Assembly: GCF_047663525.1 (NCBI RefSeq)
Contig: NC_092601.1
Coordinates: 14,593,501-14,657,500, forward strand
Length of the DNA: 64,000 bases
DNA from: Anas platyrhynchos
Lineage: Eukaryota > Chordata > Aves > Anseriformes > Anatidae
Reading direction: 5' to 3'
Part shown: positions 31,266 to 47,978 of the stretch, in pieces
Layout of the letters: each line of letters starts with the position of its first letter
Position numbering within the stretch: the stretch's first letter is position 1
The notes under the pieces: model-generated
Seen by the model: only the letters and a program-made list of their open reading frames with translations
Database searches by the model: none
Told to the model about the DNA's origin: nothing
Translations under genes and position numbers: made by a program

Positions 31266-34200
31266 TGCCCTCGGGGGGGAGGGAACGAGCAGCCTTTCGG
31301 AGGGAGGGGAGAAGGCTCTTACGCATTGTTCCGGAGTCCTTGGTCACGTCAAGAATTGGCATCTTAACGATTCTCTTCCAAAAGCGCCAAAAAAACAAAA
31401 AAAGAAAAGAGAAGAAAAAAGGAAAACAAAACAAAACAAAAAAACAACCCCCAAACCTACAAAGGGAACTTAACTGGCTGCTTCTCTCTGGACTCGGTGG
31501 CTCCACCAACCCCTCGTGTCCAGGATTTGAGCTCTGTATGCAGTACAAGTTGCTTCCTCCTTCCCCCTGCCTCCCCCGGCCCCCTCCCCGCCGTGGGCAG
31601 CTTTCCAGCTGGGAGAAGATACCCGAGGAGCCTCCGGAGTCTTCGTGAACGATGCTCAAGAGCCAGGAAACAGATGGACCGTAGAAATCGTCACGTGAGA
31701 TGAATGTATGGAAAAGAGTTTCCTTTAGTGGCATCCTGCTCCCTGGCAGAAGGGTCTCCCCTACCCTCCCCGCTTCCATCTGCTGTCGCGAGGGCAGGGA
31801 AATAGGCATTTGGGTTTGGGCTTCATCCTGCCAAGAGTGGATGGGAGTGGGAGGATGATGGAGACTAATGCTTGGGTGTGACCTCACACATTAGGAACAA
31901 CCTTTTGTTTTCAATCCATGCTGTTAAAATATGGAAAAATATATATTTTACATATTTTAATACGCCCCACTACCTGTGTGGCCTATAAAAAAGAAAAATT
32001 ACATTGCAGCCTCCTTTTATTCCAAGCCCAAGTTTCCTAATAGCTCCTTCCCTAAGGTGTGCCTGTGAATTGGGTATATTTATGCAGTGTATTTCTTCCA
32101 AATGATCCGCAGTTTTGAAATAGCGGCTTTTTTTTATTTTATTTTCGTGGATTCCCTGAAGCTTAGGGGAAGGAGGCACAGTAAATGCTGTGAAGAGCTG
32201 TGTGATGGGGAGGAGAGGGGGAGACGAGGAGGAACGATGCTGGAAGTATTACGGAGGCGGCGGGGCGGTTCTGCTGGGCTCAGCGCTCTGAGAAGGGGTT
32301 TGCGTGGAGTATTTGGGATGTTTTTAAAGCACTGAAGTGTAACCAGAGGGACACGGGCAGAAGGAGAGACTTCAGAGCCTCCTCTTTGGTGGAAGTTTGG
32401 TATTGGTGATGGTCCCGGCTACAGAGCTGGGCTCTGATGGCCAGAGAAGGGCTGCGGGGAGGTCGGATGGGAGCTGTGTGAGGTTTTTCCTCTCTGTCTC
32501 GTGTCAGTCAGGATCCAAAGAGTACAGCCTACAACCCTCAGTGTTCAGACAACCTGTGTGAATGTGACCCTGAAACTTGACGCTTCCTCTCGGGAATCTG
32601 TGAATTGCCCCGGGAGGCGCACGGAGGGCAGGACGAAGATGGTCGCGTGTAGGGGAAGGAAGAGTTGGGACCGAGAAGTCGTGCGAGTGGCTCTGAGCAG
32701 TGGTTGGGGAGAGGGATTTCTGGCTTGGTGGCGGGCAGGAAGCCGAGAGGAGGATTCTGTCGCGCAGCAGCGCTGAAAGGATGAGTGTTTCCAGGTCACT
32801 GTAAAAAAAATAGCTATGTTGGTGTTTGTGCGTTTCGTTGTCTTTTTTATTTTCTTTTTGAAGTAGGAAAGAAAAGGGACTGTGAGTTTGTCAGGGCAGA
32901 GACTTGTGGAACGGACGATGCCTGTTGTCACGCAGGTGAGAAGTGAGGTTTCCGAAGGTGAAGCTGAGGGGAAGAGCTATGGGGATTTGGGCTCCGGAGT
33001 AGAAGCCAGAGATCACGGAGAGCTGACCGGTGTTTTGGACTGAAGGAGAATTATTGGAGTGCCATATAAAAGAGGCCAGGAGGCTGGCATCCACCACCCA
33101 GTATGACTTGTTTGGGGCTCTGTCTTGTCTTGAGTTGGCAGTAAGCTTGCAGAGTTTCAGCCCTCTTTGTCTTTGGAAGAAGTTGTTAGCTTGCTTTTCC
33201 TCTTTTTTTTTTTTTTCACCTTGTCATTGGAGTTTCTGCATTTCCCAAGAGGGTCCTCTGTGAAATAGGTTAATGAAAAGAGAAGCCTCAGCCTCGGTTC
33301 TCGTTCAGTCCTCAACACCTACCTTCGTGACCTTACTGAGCCAGGAAGGGTGCGAGCGAAACGCTTCCTGCAGGCTTGTCGCCCCCGCCGGGTCCACGTG
33401 TCGCGGAGGGGAGCAGGGAGTTTCCTACAAGTGGTTTTCCAACCCGTGGAGTTTGGATGACACTTGGCGTTACCTCATTTCTCCTCCACTCCCTCCCTAT
33501 CTCCTAACAGGCAGATCGATGTCCTGTGTATCAGTACCAGTTATTGACTCCCACAGCAGAAGCTGAGGAAGAGAAAGATGTTACTGTCATTTCCTGGTCC
33601 TCTCATGTTCTCCAGCTCGCAAATGTTGGAAACTTTCCCAGACCTTTACAGGTGCCTCCGAAAACAGGCAAAATGGAGACTCCTGGCACTGTTGGGGCTT
33701 TAAATGAAAACTTTAACGAAAAAGGCCAGTTGACTTGAAAATGCCCAAATGCTTCCAGTCTTTAAAACAGCTCCAGAGCTCCATAACATTCCTGGCTAGA
33801 TAGGAACACCCTCTGGCTGCCCTTGACCCCCTGTCGGTGAAAGCAGACCAGTCGCACGGAGGGGGACGGAGGTTGAACTTTGTTCCTTGGGGAGGGTCTT
33901 CTTGCTGTTGGAATGAGTTGAGAAACATATCTTTTATGTGGCACTTCCCTTGCGGCCAAGTATTTCTTTTTTTCCAGTTCTTGGAAGGGTGCCAAAGGCT
34001 TGTCCAAGCGATTGCTAGTTTAGTGCTGGTAGGCACTTAAATCTCTGGTCACTCGATTAAAGAACAAGAGGCCTGGGTGTTGTTAAAGCTGTTGATACCA
34101 TAGCCATGGTAGGTAATCCATATTGGATATCCATAAGGACCACGTGGAAATATTTAAAGAGAGAGAAATATATATATAAATATATAATTATATACATTTT

Positions 34201-35414
34201 ATCGTACAGATTTTTCGTAAAAAAAAAAAATAATTTTTTTTCCAAGTTTGATACTGTAAATCTTTATTAAAAGAAATTGCCAGTCCAGGGCTCCCTGGGT
34301 GGTGACCTGGAGGGGAATGAAATGTCCTGGCTAAACTTCCACAGAGGGATCAGAATTGCAAGGTAACGTGGAGGGAGGAATGACCCGAAAGCTGTTGACC
34401 ACGTTGGAGACCCAACTCCTCTACCCTCCGTCCCGGAGGGCCCTCCAGCTTGGGGTTGTCACATTGCATTCCTCTGGGGTTTGGTTTGTTTCTGTTTAAT
34501 TTTTTTTTTTTTCGTTTTTTGTTTTTTTTTTTTTTTCCTCTCCGTCCTGCACTTGCAAGCCTGACACCCAGGGCAAGCGTGGCGTGGGGACATAGCTGCA
34601 GAGCCCCCAGGGCGCTCCCCCGCCGCAGTACCTCTCGCTCATCTCTTGCTGCAGTAGTTGGGGGTGCCGGGGCTCCCTTCTCTGCCCCTCTTCGCTTGCC
34701 AAGGAGCAGTGGGCTCTGAGTTTGAGTGCTGGGATCCTCTCCCCTGGGCCTGGCCTTTCTAGCCTCTCCAAAACATGGGCACCGTGGGATGCTGGAACAG
34801 CCTGCAGCATCCACACGGGTACTGAGAGGGAGTCCCTGGTCTCGTAGGCGCCTTTGCTGGTCTCTCCATTGGCAGTGGGGAAATCTTTTCCCTCCAGGGC
34901 ACCTCCAGACCCTCAAAGCAAGTCAGCATCTCAGCTCTTGCCCACCCCTACCGCCTGCTGGAGCCCTGGGTGCCACCACAGCTGTGGGGAGGGATGGGTG
35001 CTGGTGGGCAAGGGCACGATGCCATGGGCGTGTGGCGCGGTCGGGCTTCTGCATGGCTCAGACCCCGGGGAGGAGAAGAAGGTGGCATTTTGTTTTTTCT
35101 TTTTTTTTTTTTTCTCTCTCGAATCATTTAAACTTCATTGTCATGATTGTTTTTATTTAAAAAAGAAAAAAAAGAAAAAAAGAAAATGAAAAACAAAACG
35201 AAAAAGAAAAACTTTTGTAACGTGGATTTGTTTTCCTTCGTCTGTATTTCAGTCTGCTGGGGTGTTTCCGTAGATGGTGGATACTTGCTTTCATTTTTTT
35301 AATGATAGAAGTCTTCTGTTTTAAGTTGTTTTTTATCACCAGCTCATTCTATCCTCTGTGGTTACTCAGTAATTTCATTTCAATATTTATTTTTGTGCTG
35401 CTTTTTTATTATAA

Positions 35415-35420
35415 AATAAA
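35415..35420 (+). terminator. MAFK: Candidate MAFK polyadenylation signal AATAAA (proximal)
   Basis: AATAAA lies in an AT-rich end, about 150 bases before a second copy. Confidence 0.5.
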
Positions 35421-35561
35421 TTATTGATATACCAAGCAATGTGGATTCCTGTTTGTAAGGCGAGTAGCCCTGTGTATGTGTCCATTACTTTCTCTTGACA
35501 GCCACAACGTAATTTATTGCTGTAAATTTAGCTGCAGTGACTGGTTTTTTTGTACCTTTCC

Positions 35562-35567
35562 AATAAA
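35562..35567 (+). terminator. MAFK: Likely MAFK polyadenylation signal AATAAA (distal)
   Basis: AATAAAGCATTTTCTGG is followed at about 20-40 bases by a GT-rich stretch, the usual layout of a vertebrate cleavage site. Confidence 0.65.
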
Positions 35568-35589
35568 GCATTTTCTGGTTTCAGACTTG

Positions 35590-37840
35590 CCCTGGTGTAT
35601 GGTCAGCGTTTTGGAGCTTGCATTGATTTTTTCAGGGGCGTGTTTCCCTCGCCTGTCACCCGAGTGGCGTGCAGCTGGATGCAGTGCTGTAGGTGAGCGC
35701 TGTATTTTTGGGAGGAAGCCTTTTTGTGAGTGTCTAAGCCAGCTGGGTGCTTGCAGAGCCACCAGCTCACCCAGGTCCCAGCTGTGACGTGTGAGACATG
35801 GTTCCTGTTCCTTGAGCATCAGGGGATATTTTGTGGTGGTGGCTCGCAGAGCATATGGGGACTGGCGGCCTGGTCATGGTACTTGGGTCACCCTGGTCAC
35901 CCTGCAGGGCTTGGTGTGGGGAGCTCAGGAGGTGAGACAGGTCCCGGGGTGGGGATTGCTGCTCCCCTCCCTTTGGGGTTGTGAAAGAGCCCTGCGGTGC
36001 TTCCTATGCAACTGCTTGTGGAGAAACAGCTTTAACCCCTTAAATCAATACTATGTTTTTCCCTGTTTGTTCCTCTGGGATTTAAAGCAGTGGTGCCTCT
36101 GACACAGCTCCTGTGAGCCGCGTTAGCTTTGGTGGTCACGGTCACTGGTGAGGGCTTGGAGGAGGCCTCCATCGTCTGCTTCAGCTCCTGTTGGCAGGGA
36201 TGGCAGCGAGGGAGGTGGGACGTTGTGTCTGCCAGGGATGGAGGAGCAGGAGCTGAGGTGGAAAAGAGTGCTGGGACTCAGCCAGGTGGAAGTTTGGGGT
36301 GAAAGGAGACTCAGCCCTCACCGTGCTTGGGGTAGGGGGAAGGAAGGCCTAGAGCTGGGGCTGTCACCACACAAGTCCCGCTGGCAGTTCTGGCAACCTG
36401 CTGCCTGTGGAGGGCTGGGGCCTCACGGGTGGGTGCCACCACCCCAAAAAAGAAATGTTTCTGCCTTGCAGTGTATGTTCTGAGGCCAGCACGGTCAGCC
36501 CCTGCTCTTGTGGGTGCTCCTGTTGTAGAGGAAGAGGAGACGAGGAGGCATCCTGCCTTAGGAACACAGCACCACAGCTGCTAGACGATTCACGCCACCT
36601 AAGGCACCTCGGGTATTTCGGCTCTCCGAGGATGCGTTCTGACGTTGCAGGGGTTTGGGGGCAGGGGCAGAGCCCAGGAGGAGCCGTGAGCCTCTCTCCC
36701 CTCTCAGAGGCTCAGGAGGAGCAGGAGGCTGAGCCTGCTGGAGGAGGCCGTGTTGCCTGCTGCTGCACAGCGCGGCCGCCAGCTGGGGTCCAGCCCAGCA
36801 CGGCTCCTTCGGGCTGGCATCGCGCTGCTGACTCGGATGAGTCACAGCTGGTTTTTTATTTATTTTTTTTTCTCTCTCTCCGTGTTTTGCTTGCAAGAAA
36901 GACCTGTTTTACATATAATACAGTAATCAGGGCTTGACATAAATAGGCGATTGTTACCGTCTGCAGTGGGAATTGCACCTGCTGGCAAAAGCAATGAATG
37001 CAGCCCATTATGCTCTGGAGTCGATCATTTGTGCAATGAAGTACAACTACGCTCCTCGCTGTGTTCTTGTGTGAGTCTGTATCTCAGCGGCTGCGAGCCC
37101 GCTGGCAGATGCCCCATCGTCACCTCTGCAGTCTGTCCTCACCCCGGGAGGCGAAGCAGCCTCTGTTCCTGCAGCTGCGGCAGGCTCCATCCCAGAGGGG
37201 CAGCGCAGACCAAGATGTTCGCTGAGAGATGGTCCTGCTTCGGTGACGGCTACGTGACAAAGCCAGGCAGCCTTGTCCGTGCTGCTCTTTGTGGGCAGTG
37301 GGGTCCTGCCCCAGTGCCTGGACGTGCCAAGCACGTGGCCCTTGTTTACAGACCTGGTGACACCAAACGTGGCAGCGGTCTCACCGGCTGGGCAGGTACA
37401 AGCAGCGGAGCTCTGGAGCAGAGGACTTGCAAGACTGGCTCAGCCATAGCCTGCTCGTGTTGACTCCAGGCATCCAGCACGATAAGATATTCTCTGATAA
37501 TAAGAAATAGATTTTGTGCTGTTGCTGCTGAAGTCTGGGCTTGGCTCAGCGGATGAGGACCCGGCGGCTCTGAACTGCTGCATCTGCAGCTTAGGAGAGG
37601 CTTGGAAGAGGTGCAGCGCAAGCAGGGGGGCACGCACCGCTTGTGGAGTGAAAAAGATGAGCACAAACCCTGCGGGAATGCCAGAGTGTGGAGGATGCTG
37701 CGTGTGCAGGTATTTCTGCTGGGCCAGCACTGAGGGGCAGGGAGGACGCGGAGCTGGAGAGCATCAGCATTAGAGCAGGAACGGGCAGAGTGTGGGCTCT
37801 GCTCGCTGACCTAAGTGAAAAACACTTGTTCAATCCATGG
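35590..37840. other. MAFK-TMEM184A intergenic stretch
   Basis: The two convergent genes end on either side of this 2.2 kb gap. I see no exon with conserved protein sequence. It holds a paired Maf/AP-1-like element at 36826-36844. Confidence 0.5.
36826..36844 (+). promoter_or_regulatory. Paired Maf/AP-1-like motifs TGCTGACTC and TGAGTCA
   Basis: TGCTGACTC (36826-36834) is a Maf half-site with a TRE-like core. Three bases later comes TGAGTCA (36838-36844), a perfect TRE. It lies about 1.3 kb after the MAFK polyadenylation signal. Confidence 0.4.
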
Positions 37841-37852
37841 TAGAAATTGCTG

Positions 37853-37858
37853 TTTATT
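37853..37858 (-). terminator. TMEM184A: Likely TMEM184A polyadenylation signal AATAAA
   Basis: TTTATT on the plus strand reads AATAAA on the minus strand, about 1.5 kb after the TMEM184A stop codon. Confidence 0.6.
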
Positions 37859-39366
37859 AGAAAAAAAAATCATAAATAAAATAATTTCATCTTGCAATTT
37901 ACATTTTGCAGCTCAGGAGCAGGTGGAAAAAAAACAAAACAAAACAAAACAAAAAAAAAAAACACAACAAAACACTAGGAGCTCTAAAATGGCTATAAGC
38001 CTTACCCAGAGGTTGGTTTGCCATGCAAATCGAAGGCTCCGGACTTGCCCCTGTCCTTCCACTACCCAGCTCCCACCCCAAACAACAGACCGAATAAGTT
38101 CCCAGGGACCATCTGGTGAACAGCAAGGGAATAGAAATTGGAAAAAATGAAATCAGAGAGGAAGTTTAACAGAAGGAGGCATGCTCTCCATCATGGATAC
38201 AGAGAAAATCCTCCCTGGGAGCACTCCTGCCCCGAGTGCCTCTCTGCCAATACCACCCCGGCTGGGCTCAGCCCCACATGCCTTTCTGCAGCTTGGCAGG
38301 GGTGAAATGAGTTTGTTGGATCTGGGAAGTGGCTCATGCAGCCCTCGCACCGCTGAGCTCCCCGGGTCCCCCAGCATCCCATATCTGGCCCAGCCTGGCC
38401 GCAGCACTTGTTTCCTGCAAGCAGGGGTAGGGATGTGGAATAGAGGGGTTAGGAGGAACAGACAGTTCCCGGTCAGTGCATTCCTACCACCACCAGTCAC
38501 AGTCTGGTTCCCTAATAATGCCTCTGATAAGGAAGCTGGAATCCCTTTTAACTTCTGATCCGCTCAGAGATAAGTCGGTTTAGACATAAACAAGTGCCTC
38601 TGTCACCAGCAGCTCTCAGAAATGCAGCTGCGAGACCTCGCGGTGAAGTCCGAGTGAGGTCCTGCTGCTGCTCCCGGGGGACTTGCTCAGGCAGCTGCAT
38701 CCCCATCTGGAGGGAGAGGAGGCTGAGTTACTTTTCCTCCCCTGTAAAGGTCTCCTGCATGACTCCGTAGGCTTTTTTGGGGGAAGAGAGGAAAATGTGT
38801 AAAAATAAGGCATGATGTCTTTCAAACATTACCGGGTTTTGAGGTGAAGTGAAGTCACCTTCCTGCTCTGCTTTTCTCCACGGGGCCCTTGAGATCATTT
38901 TTTACCCAAATCAGGCGAAACTAGAGCAGAACCATGCTGAGAAAAGCATTTCTCTCAGGCCTGGGAGCTGCTTGCAGGCAGGAGGAGGGTGAGGGCCGCC
39001 AGTCCATCCGATGGCACGGGTGGGTGGCCCGGCTTGCTGGGGACCCCAGCCAGGGTACGAGCATGGGGCTGGCACCCAAACCCTGGTGGCAAAGAGCTGA
39101 GCTCAGCACGTGACTGCTTGGCCACAGAGCAAAGAGCCCGGTCCCTAACACCAGCAGAGACAGGACGGCAGGAGCTGGCACTGTTTGATTTAACATTTCC
39201 CTGGGTTATTGCATCTTCCCTTCAAGGGACTGCCCTTTGAGAAGAGTTCCCGGCTTTCCTCTCCTCCTCTCAGCACTCCGACTAGACCAGGTTGTCTCAG
39301 CCTCCAGACAGTCCCCCCTTCCATGGGTTTAAGCCTCTCCGGTGTCACTGTCCCCTTGGACTTCTC

Positions 39367-43088
<3,722 letters not shown>

Positions 43089-45613
43089 CTGCAGGAGGGA
43101 GAGGCATGGGGAGTGGCGCAGGATGGAGGTAAGCTGGGGAGGGGGAAGGTCCCTGCAGGTTTTCTGGCCCACGCAACGTGGACAAACCACCTGTGAGTTT
43201 TTCTCCTCCCCAGGCCTTTTCCAGCAGGTCCCTCGCCCAAGCCAGCCGATTCACCGTGGCCAGGGCTGCTACAGGACAATGCAAATGTCCTTCATGAGCA
43301 GACCCTCGTGTCTCCAAGGGGGTGTCTGTGCTCCCTGTGTCCCCTGAAATGCCTGCTTTTCCCCGCCTGCCTTGCTCCTTCTGTTTTTGTCAGGGAAAGA
43401 CCTGTCCATGTTTGCGCTCCTTGGAGGACACTTGTGGCTCAGGATCCTTTTTCACCAGGCACCAGAGACTTAAGGCTTAAAATCACCCCCATCCAGCCCC
43501 TTACCAACAAGCCATCAGGCCCTTGACATCCCTGCAGACAATGCGTGCACATCTTCATCTGCCTGGGAGTCCAGAGAGCACCAAGACCCTTGTAGTGTCA
43601 TCCCCCCCCCCCAAAATGTGGCTCCTTTCCCCATGGGTGACACGCTAGGGGCAAACCCCAGGGTTTACCAAGGAGCTGGGCATTTGGCATCACCATCACT
43701 TGAAGTTCAGCCAGGGAGCAAGCAGCCCTTTTGGGATTTAGGGGGTCCTGCTGGGATTTGGGGATGCTGGAGCACTCCTGCACCTCCACAGCGTCCTCAT
43801 GGGCAGCTCTGCCCTCCCCAAAGCTGCTCACCCCAAGCACTCCCAGCACAGAGAGTGGCCTGGACACACAGGGCACTGTGCACCCTGCAGCTCCAAACAG
43901 CAAGGACCAGCCTAATAATACACTTTTATTTATAGGGCAGCTTCATATCTCAAGGCCAACAGATGCACAAACTGCCGTGTTTGGCCTCTCTTTGTGCTAA
44001 TCTATGGAAAGCTGCTTTTTCCCCAAGTACAACAATAGTGGTTTGAAAACCAGCAGCGAGAGGAGCTCCACCAATGCAGACACTCCTCGGCACGCTGGTC
44101 ATAAACAAAGATTTCAGCTGCTCGGTAACTATCACCCGGAGGAAAACCTGTAAGCACAGACTGGCGAGCGGCAGGAAAATATTTGCCATTGATAAGCCTG
44201 CGAGGGAATGACCTCGATCCACTTAAAACACAGAAACCAACCCAAAGCCGGAGCTCGCCTGGCTCGCCCTCTCCCCGAACCCCAAGCTGGTAGGAGAGGA
44301 AACCCAGCTGGTGTCAGATCAACGGCCCTAAAAATACCTCCCGCTGCCTGTAAGCGGAGATGCCCGGGGCGGGCTGGGTGGCCGCGGGCTGGCGAGGTCC
44401 CAAGGGCTCGTCCCGGTGTACCTGCGGCTGGCAGAGGGCTCACGGAGGTGGCAGGAGCCGGGGTTTTTTGCTCCGTGCAGCCGTCGTGACCCTGCCCCGG
44501 CCAGCAGGAAGCAGGATCCCGGGGAGGGATCTGTTCTTTGGACAGAGCGGACCTGCCTTGTAAACATTAACTGGAGGCCAGGGACAGCTGGAGGCGTGGG
44601 GAGGAGGGAGAGAGATGAGCTGGGCCCCCTTCCCCGCAGCCCCCCATGCTTTTTGGGGATGCCCTGTGTCAGGTGCTGTCCCTCTGCCCAAGCTTTGTGC
44701 TGAGGGAGGGCACGATCCGGCTCAATTCCTAATTGCTCGACCCATTTATTCTGTTCTCAGCCCGGCGCCGTGCCACGGATGCTCGGCCCAAGCTGTGCTG
44801 CCTCCTATTAGCTTTCACAGCCCGGCTGCGCAGTGAGCACCAAGGCACCAGCAGCCGGCCCTGGCAGGCTCTCCCGCATTGTAAAACTCTTAACACGTCG
44901 CAGCAAGTCATTAAAAACAACAGCCTCCGTGCCACTCGGAGCCAGGGCTCCCAGCTCCAGAGGTAATCAGATCCCGGCCGTGCAAGGTAGCCGGGCAATT
45001 CAATGCAGCCAAGGGCCCGTTTGCTTCCAAAACAAAGGCAGCCAGGAGGTGCGAGGGTAATTCTAGCTCCAAAACTCAGCTCAACGGGACGGTGCTAGGG
45101 CCACATCCAGCCGGGCTGTGCTCAGACACCTGCCCTGTGCCCCCCTGTGACTTGGGGATGCTAAGGGAGCGCTGAGCCAAAAAAAAAACAGGCAGTGGCA
45201 CCTTTCTTGGGGCAGACCGCCTGTAGGATTGTGTTATCCGGGATCTTCCTTGCATGACAGGCTGCTGGATCCCTCCCCAGCTGCCTGCTGCCAGGACGCC
45301 TTGCGGAGCACAAACCCCACCCTGGCGGCAGCCCCGCAGGGCAGGGACAGCCAGAAAGGGAGCAGAAGCCCCCGCAGCCCCCCGCCAGGAGGAATACCTC
45401 CAGCATGTGCCCAAAATAAGGCAGAGCAGCACCCAAAATAAGGCGGAGCAGTGGGTGATGCACGCACAGGCTGTGCCCTGCCACCTGCACCCACAGGTGC
45501 TGGGAGCCGATGGCTGGGGCAGCCTCTGCTCTGTTTGAGGAGCTCCAGCAGCCCACCGGGACGCCCCAGCAGCCCACCAGGACTCCCCTTCCCCATCCCA
45601 GGGCCCCACTCAC

Positions 45614-45720
45614 CCTGCGGGGCTCCTCCGGGAGCCGGCCTCGGCTGCCTCCTGCCGTGCACCTGCCTCCGCATCCCCTGCGCCCTCCTCCACCACAAGA
45701 CTCCTCCTCCGGGCACCTTC
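45614..45720 (-). other. TMEM184A: Candidate non-coding leader exon of TMEM184A
   Basis: The minus strand shows GC-rich sequence ending in GCAGG|GTGAGTGG, a strong splice donor, about 2.5 kb upstream of the coding acceptor at 43089. The 5' edge is arbitrary. This is inferred only from the donor and from the need for a leader exon. Confidence 0.25.
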
Positions 45721-46265
45721 CCAGCCAGGCACCCTCACCTCGCCAGCCCCGGGGGGCTCAGTCCCAGCCCCTCTGCCCCTTCCCTGGGCCCCAGGGTGGC
45801 TGGAGCAGCAGGTAGAGCTTTGCCTCCTGAAGAAAAGCTGCCAAACGTACCTTTCCAGTCCGCCCCACTTGGCACCCACGCCCGGAAAGCAAACACGGAA
45901 GGCTCCAGCGCTGCTTCCCCGTGAGCACCCCGTGGCTGTGGGTGAGCACCGTGCCGCCTGCCTGGGCAGCGAAGATGGTTCTCCTTGCTGTTGGGAGTTA
46001 AATCTTTCCCGGAGGATAACGATGACTAAAAGGCAGACATCTGGTTGTACAAGCAGCCAGGCTCGCGTGGCTGTTTTTTGGGGCAGGCCTTCCCCCAGCT
46101 TTACTGCAGAGCAAAGAGCAAAGTCGAAGGACCAACTGCTCATGGTCAGATTTATCACCCGCAGGAAGGCAGCCAGATAAGTCTGTTGCGGCTCCGAGCA
46201 TCAAATGGCAGAGATTGCCACGTCCTTTCTTTGCCTGCCACTGTGTGCAGACCTGGTGGCAAAGA

Positions 46266-46463
46266 GAACCAGGAAATTATGGTGGTTAATCTGTGGTTGG
46301 CGTTCAGGTAGCGACACTCAAAGTCTTCAGGGCACAGCAGTGGTGTGCTGACGTTACCACCACAGTGGGAGATGTGATTTACATTCAATTTGCTGATTAA
46401 CATACACTTTCCACAAGTTGCTGGACCCACAGACACCGTAGGAGTACCACGAACCAGGAAATT
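46266..46463. repeat. 172-base segment bounded by 13-base direct repeats
   Basis: GAACCAGGAAATT occurs exactly at 46266-46278 and 46451-46463. The segment between could be an insertion with target-site duplications, or the match could be chance. On the minus strand the segment stays open and codes for a cysteine-rich peptide (residues such as CGKCMLISKLNVNHISHC). I recognise neither an element nor a protein family. Confidence 0.35.
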
Positions 46464-47605
46464 CACTGAATTTTGTAACGGAAAAGGATCTCTACCAGCA
46501 AACCAGGATCAGCATTAACAAATTCCACATGCCTCTCTCAGCCCTCCTAGAGCAACAACATAAAAAAGTGTAAAAGAGAGAAAATGTGGAGTTCTGACAG
46601 ATGCAAATCTTTGAATCTTGGAAGCACAGTTTGGAAAACTATTTTTAGATGAAATTTCTTGTCAAGGGCAGCTGCGAGCCTGCAGCTTTTGAACGTACTT
46701 TAAAAAAACCTTTCATTTCTCATTATCCTTTAAATATTGTAAATAACCCTTACTTCAGAGGGAGTCCTTTTGAAGTTCATTTTCTGCTTTTCCACCTTTA
46801 GGGGATCTTTTAGCAACAGAAATGATCCTGCAACTGGATCTACACAGGGAATGGCTGTGCTGATTCTGCTAATATCAATGGTTCCTAACACAACACAGGT
46901 CTTTCCTGCCCAGAATTTGAACACAAGACCTGGCCTCTGTCTACTCAGTCAAGTTCATAAGTGACAAAAGTGTGTAATGGCTTACTTAAAAATTTACTAC
47001 TTGGTGTTAATTGTTCAAAGAAAAGGTAAAAACAAACCTGCTTTCCAGGCAAATAGCAAGAGCTGGGCTATTAAGTGTTGCGCTTACTCCCATGACTTCA
47101 AGTAACACCACTTCTTTTCAATGGACTTGGCAGACACACCGCTGTGTAACCCCCACGAGTCCTTCTGACCTCACGTCTCCTCTGACAGATGGTTTAGAAC
47201 AGGGGCAGCTTGCTGCGGGTGGTCCAGAGCTACGCACATGCTGCCTCTCTAAAATGCTGGTGACATATAACAAGTAAACAGCCAATATTTTGTCGTTTTT
47301 CCACTACTAATTTGGGTTCCTTTCTGCCATCCTGACGTCAGCTTCACAAACTTTGAGCAGTTTAATTATCTACCTCTCTTTAAAATTTGACTGAAAGTAA
47401 AGAATGGGTTCAGAATTCATCAGGAAGGGACTGACATACGGACAAAAGCACTCATATAGGACTCATTTCCTTAAAAAAAACAGTCAAGAAAGTCTTTCCT
47501 ATTATGCAACTGCTGCTGATTTGTTAGCGAGGCTTGTATTTCAATTGAAGTGATTTTAATAGAGTAAGAAAGAAAACACATAAAATTAGATTCATCAATG
47601 TTTCT

Positions 47606-47611
47606 TTTATT
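47606..47611 (-). terminator. PSMG3: Likely PSMG3 polyadenylation signal AATAAA
   Basis: TTTATT on the plus strand reads AATAAA on the minus strand, about 370 bases after the PSMG3 stop. Confidence 0.6.
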
Positions 47612-47978
47612 CACTCTGCACTGGGTGTTCCCCTTTGCGGTACACTGTAGCTACAGAGCTTGGCATCTATTACTCCTCAGGACACAAATGCAGAGCCATG
47701 TTTCTCAAATATACAACCCACCCAAAGTGATAAAAATAAAATTTCTCTTGTATGTCGAGACAATTGTGCTTGTCTCATCACTGACTATATGGACTGCAAA
47801 CCTGTCACAGTAATAAAACCCACAAACATTCTACACAGTAGAGAAAAATTCATCAAATTCCTCAGTATGTCCAAAACCAGCACAAAGACATTCCATCATT
47901 TTCATTTTTTGTCCTTTTAAAAAAGTGGTGATGAGTCATGGACTCAAGATCATTTCCTTGAATCCAGATGGTACAACT

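Larger units (their letters stand above)
31266..35585 (+). other. MAFK: MAFK 3' UTR
   Basis: No other gene is visible between the MAFK stop and the polyadenylation signals at 35415-35420 and 35562-35567. The segment contains AT-rich blocks (about 31928-31960, 34150-34210), an A-rich simple repeat (35157-35212) and T-rich tracts. A UTR of about 4.3 kb is plausible for MAFK, but earlier ends cannot be excluded. Confidence 0.6.
43089..47590. other. TMEM184A upstream region and PSMG3 downstream region
   Basis: This 4.5 kb stretch should contain the TMEM184A promoter. A good minus-strand donor CAGG|GTGAGT at 45614/45613 could end a leader exon. A 198-base segment with 13-base direct repeats lies at 46266-46463. 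No other gene is supported. Confidence 0.45.

Noticed and set aside
47932-47938. TGAGTCA in the PSMG3 3' UTR
   Set aside because: A seven-base motif alone is expected several times by chance in 64 kb; there is no Maf arm beside it.
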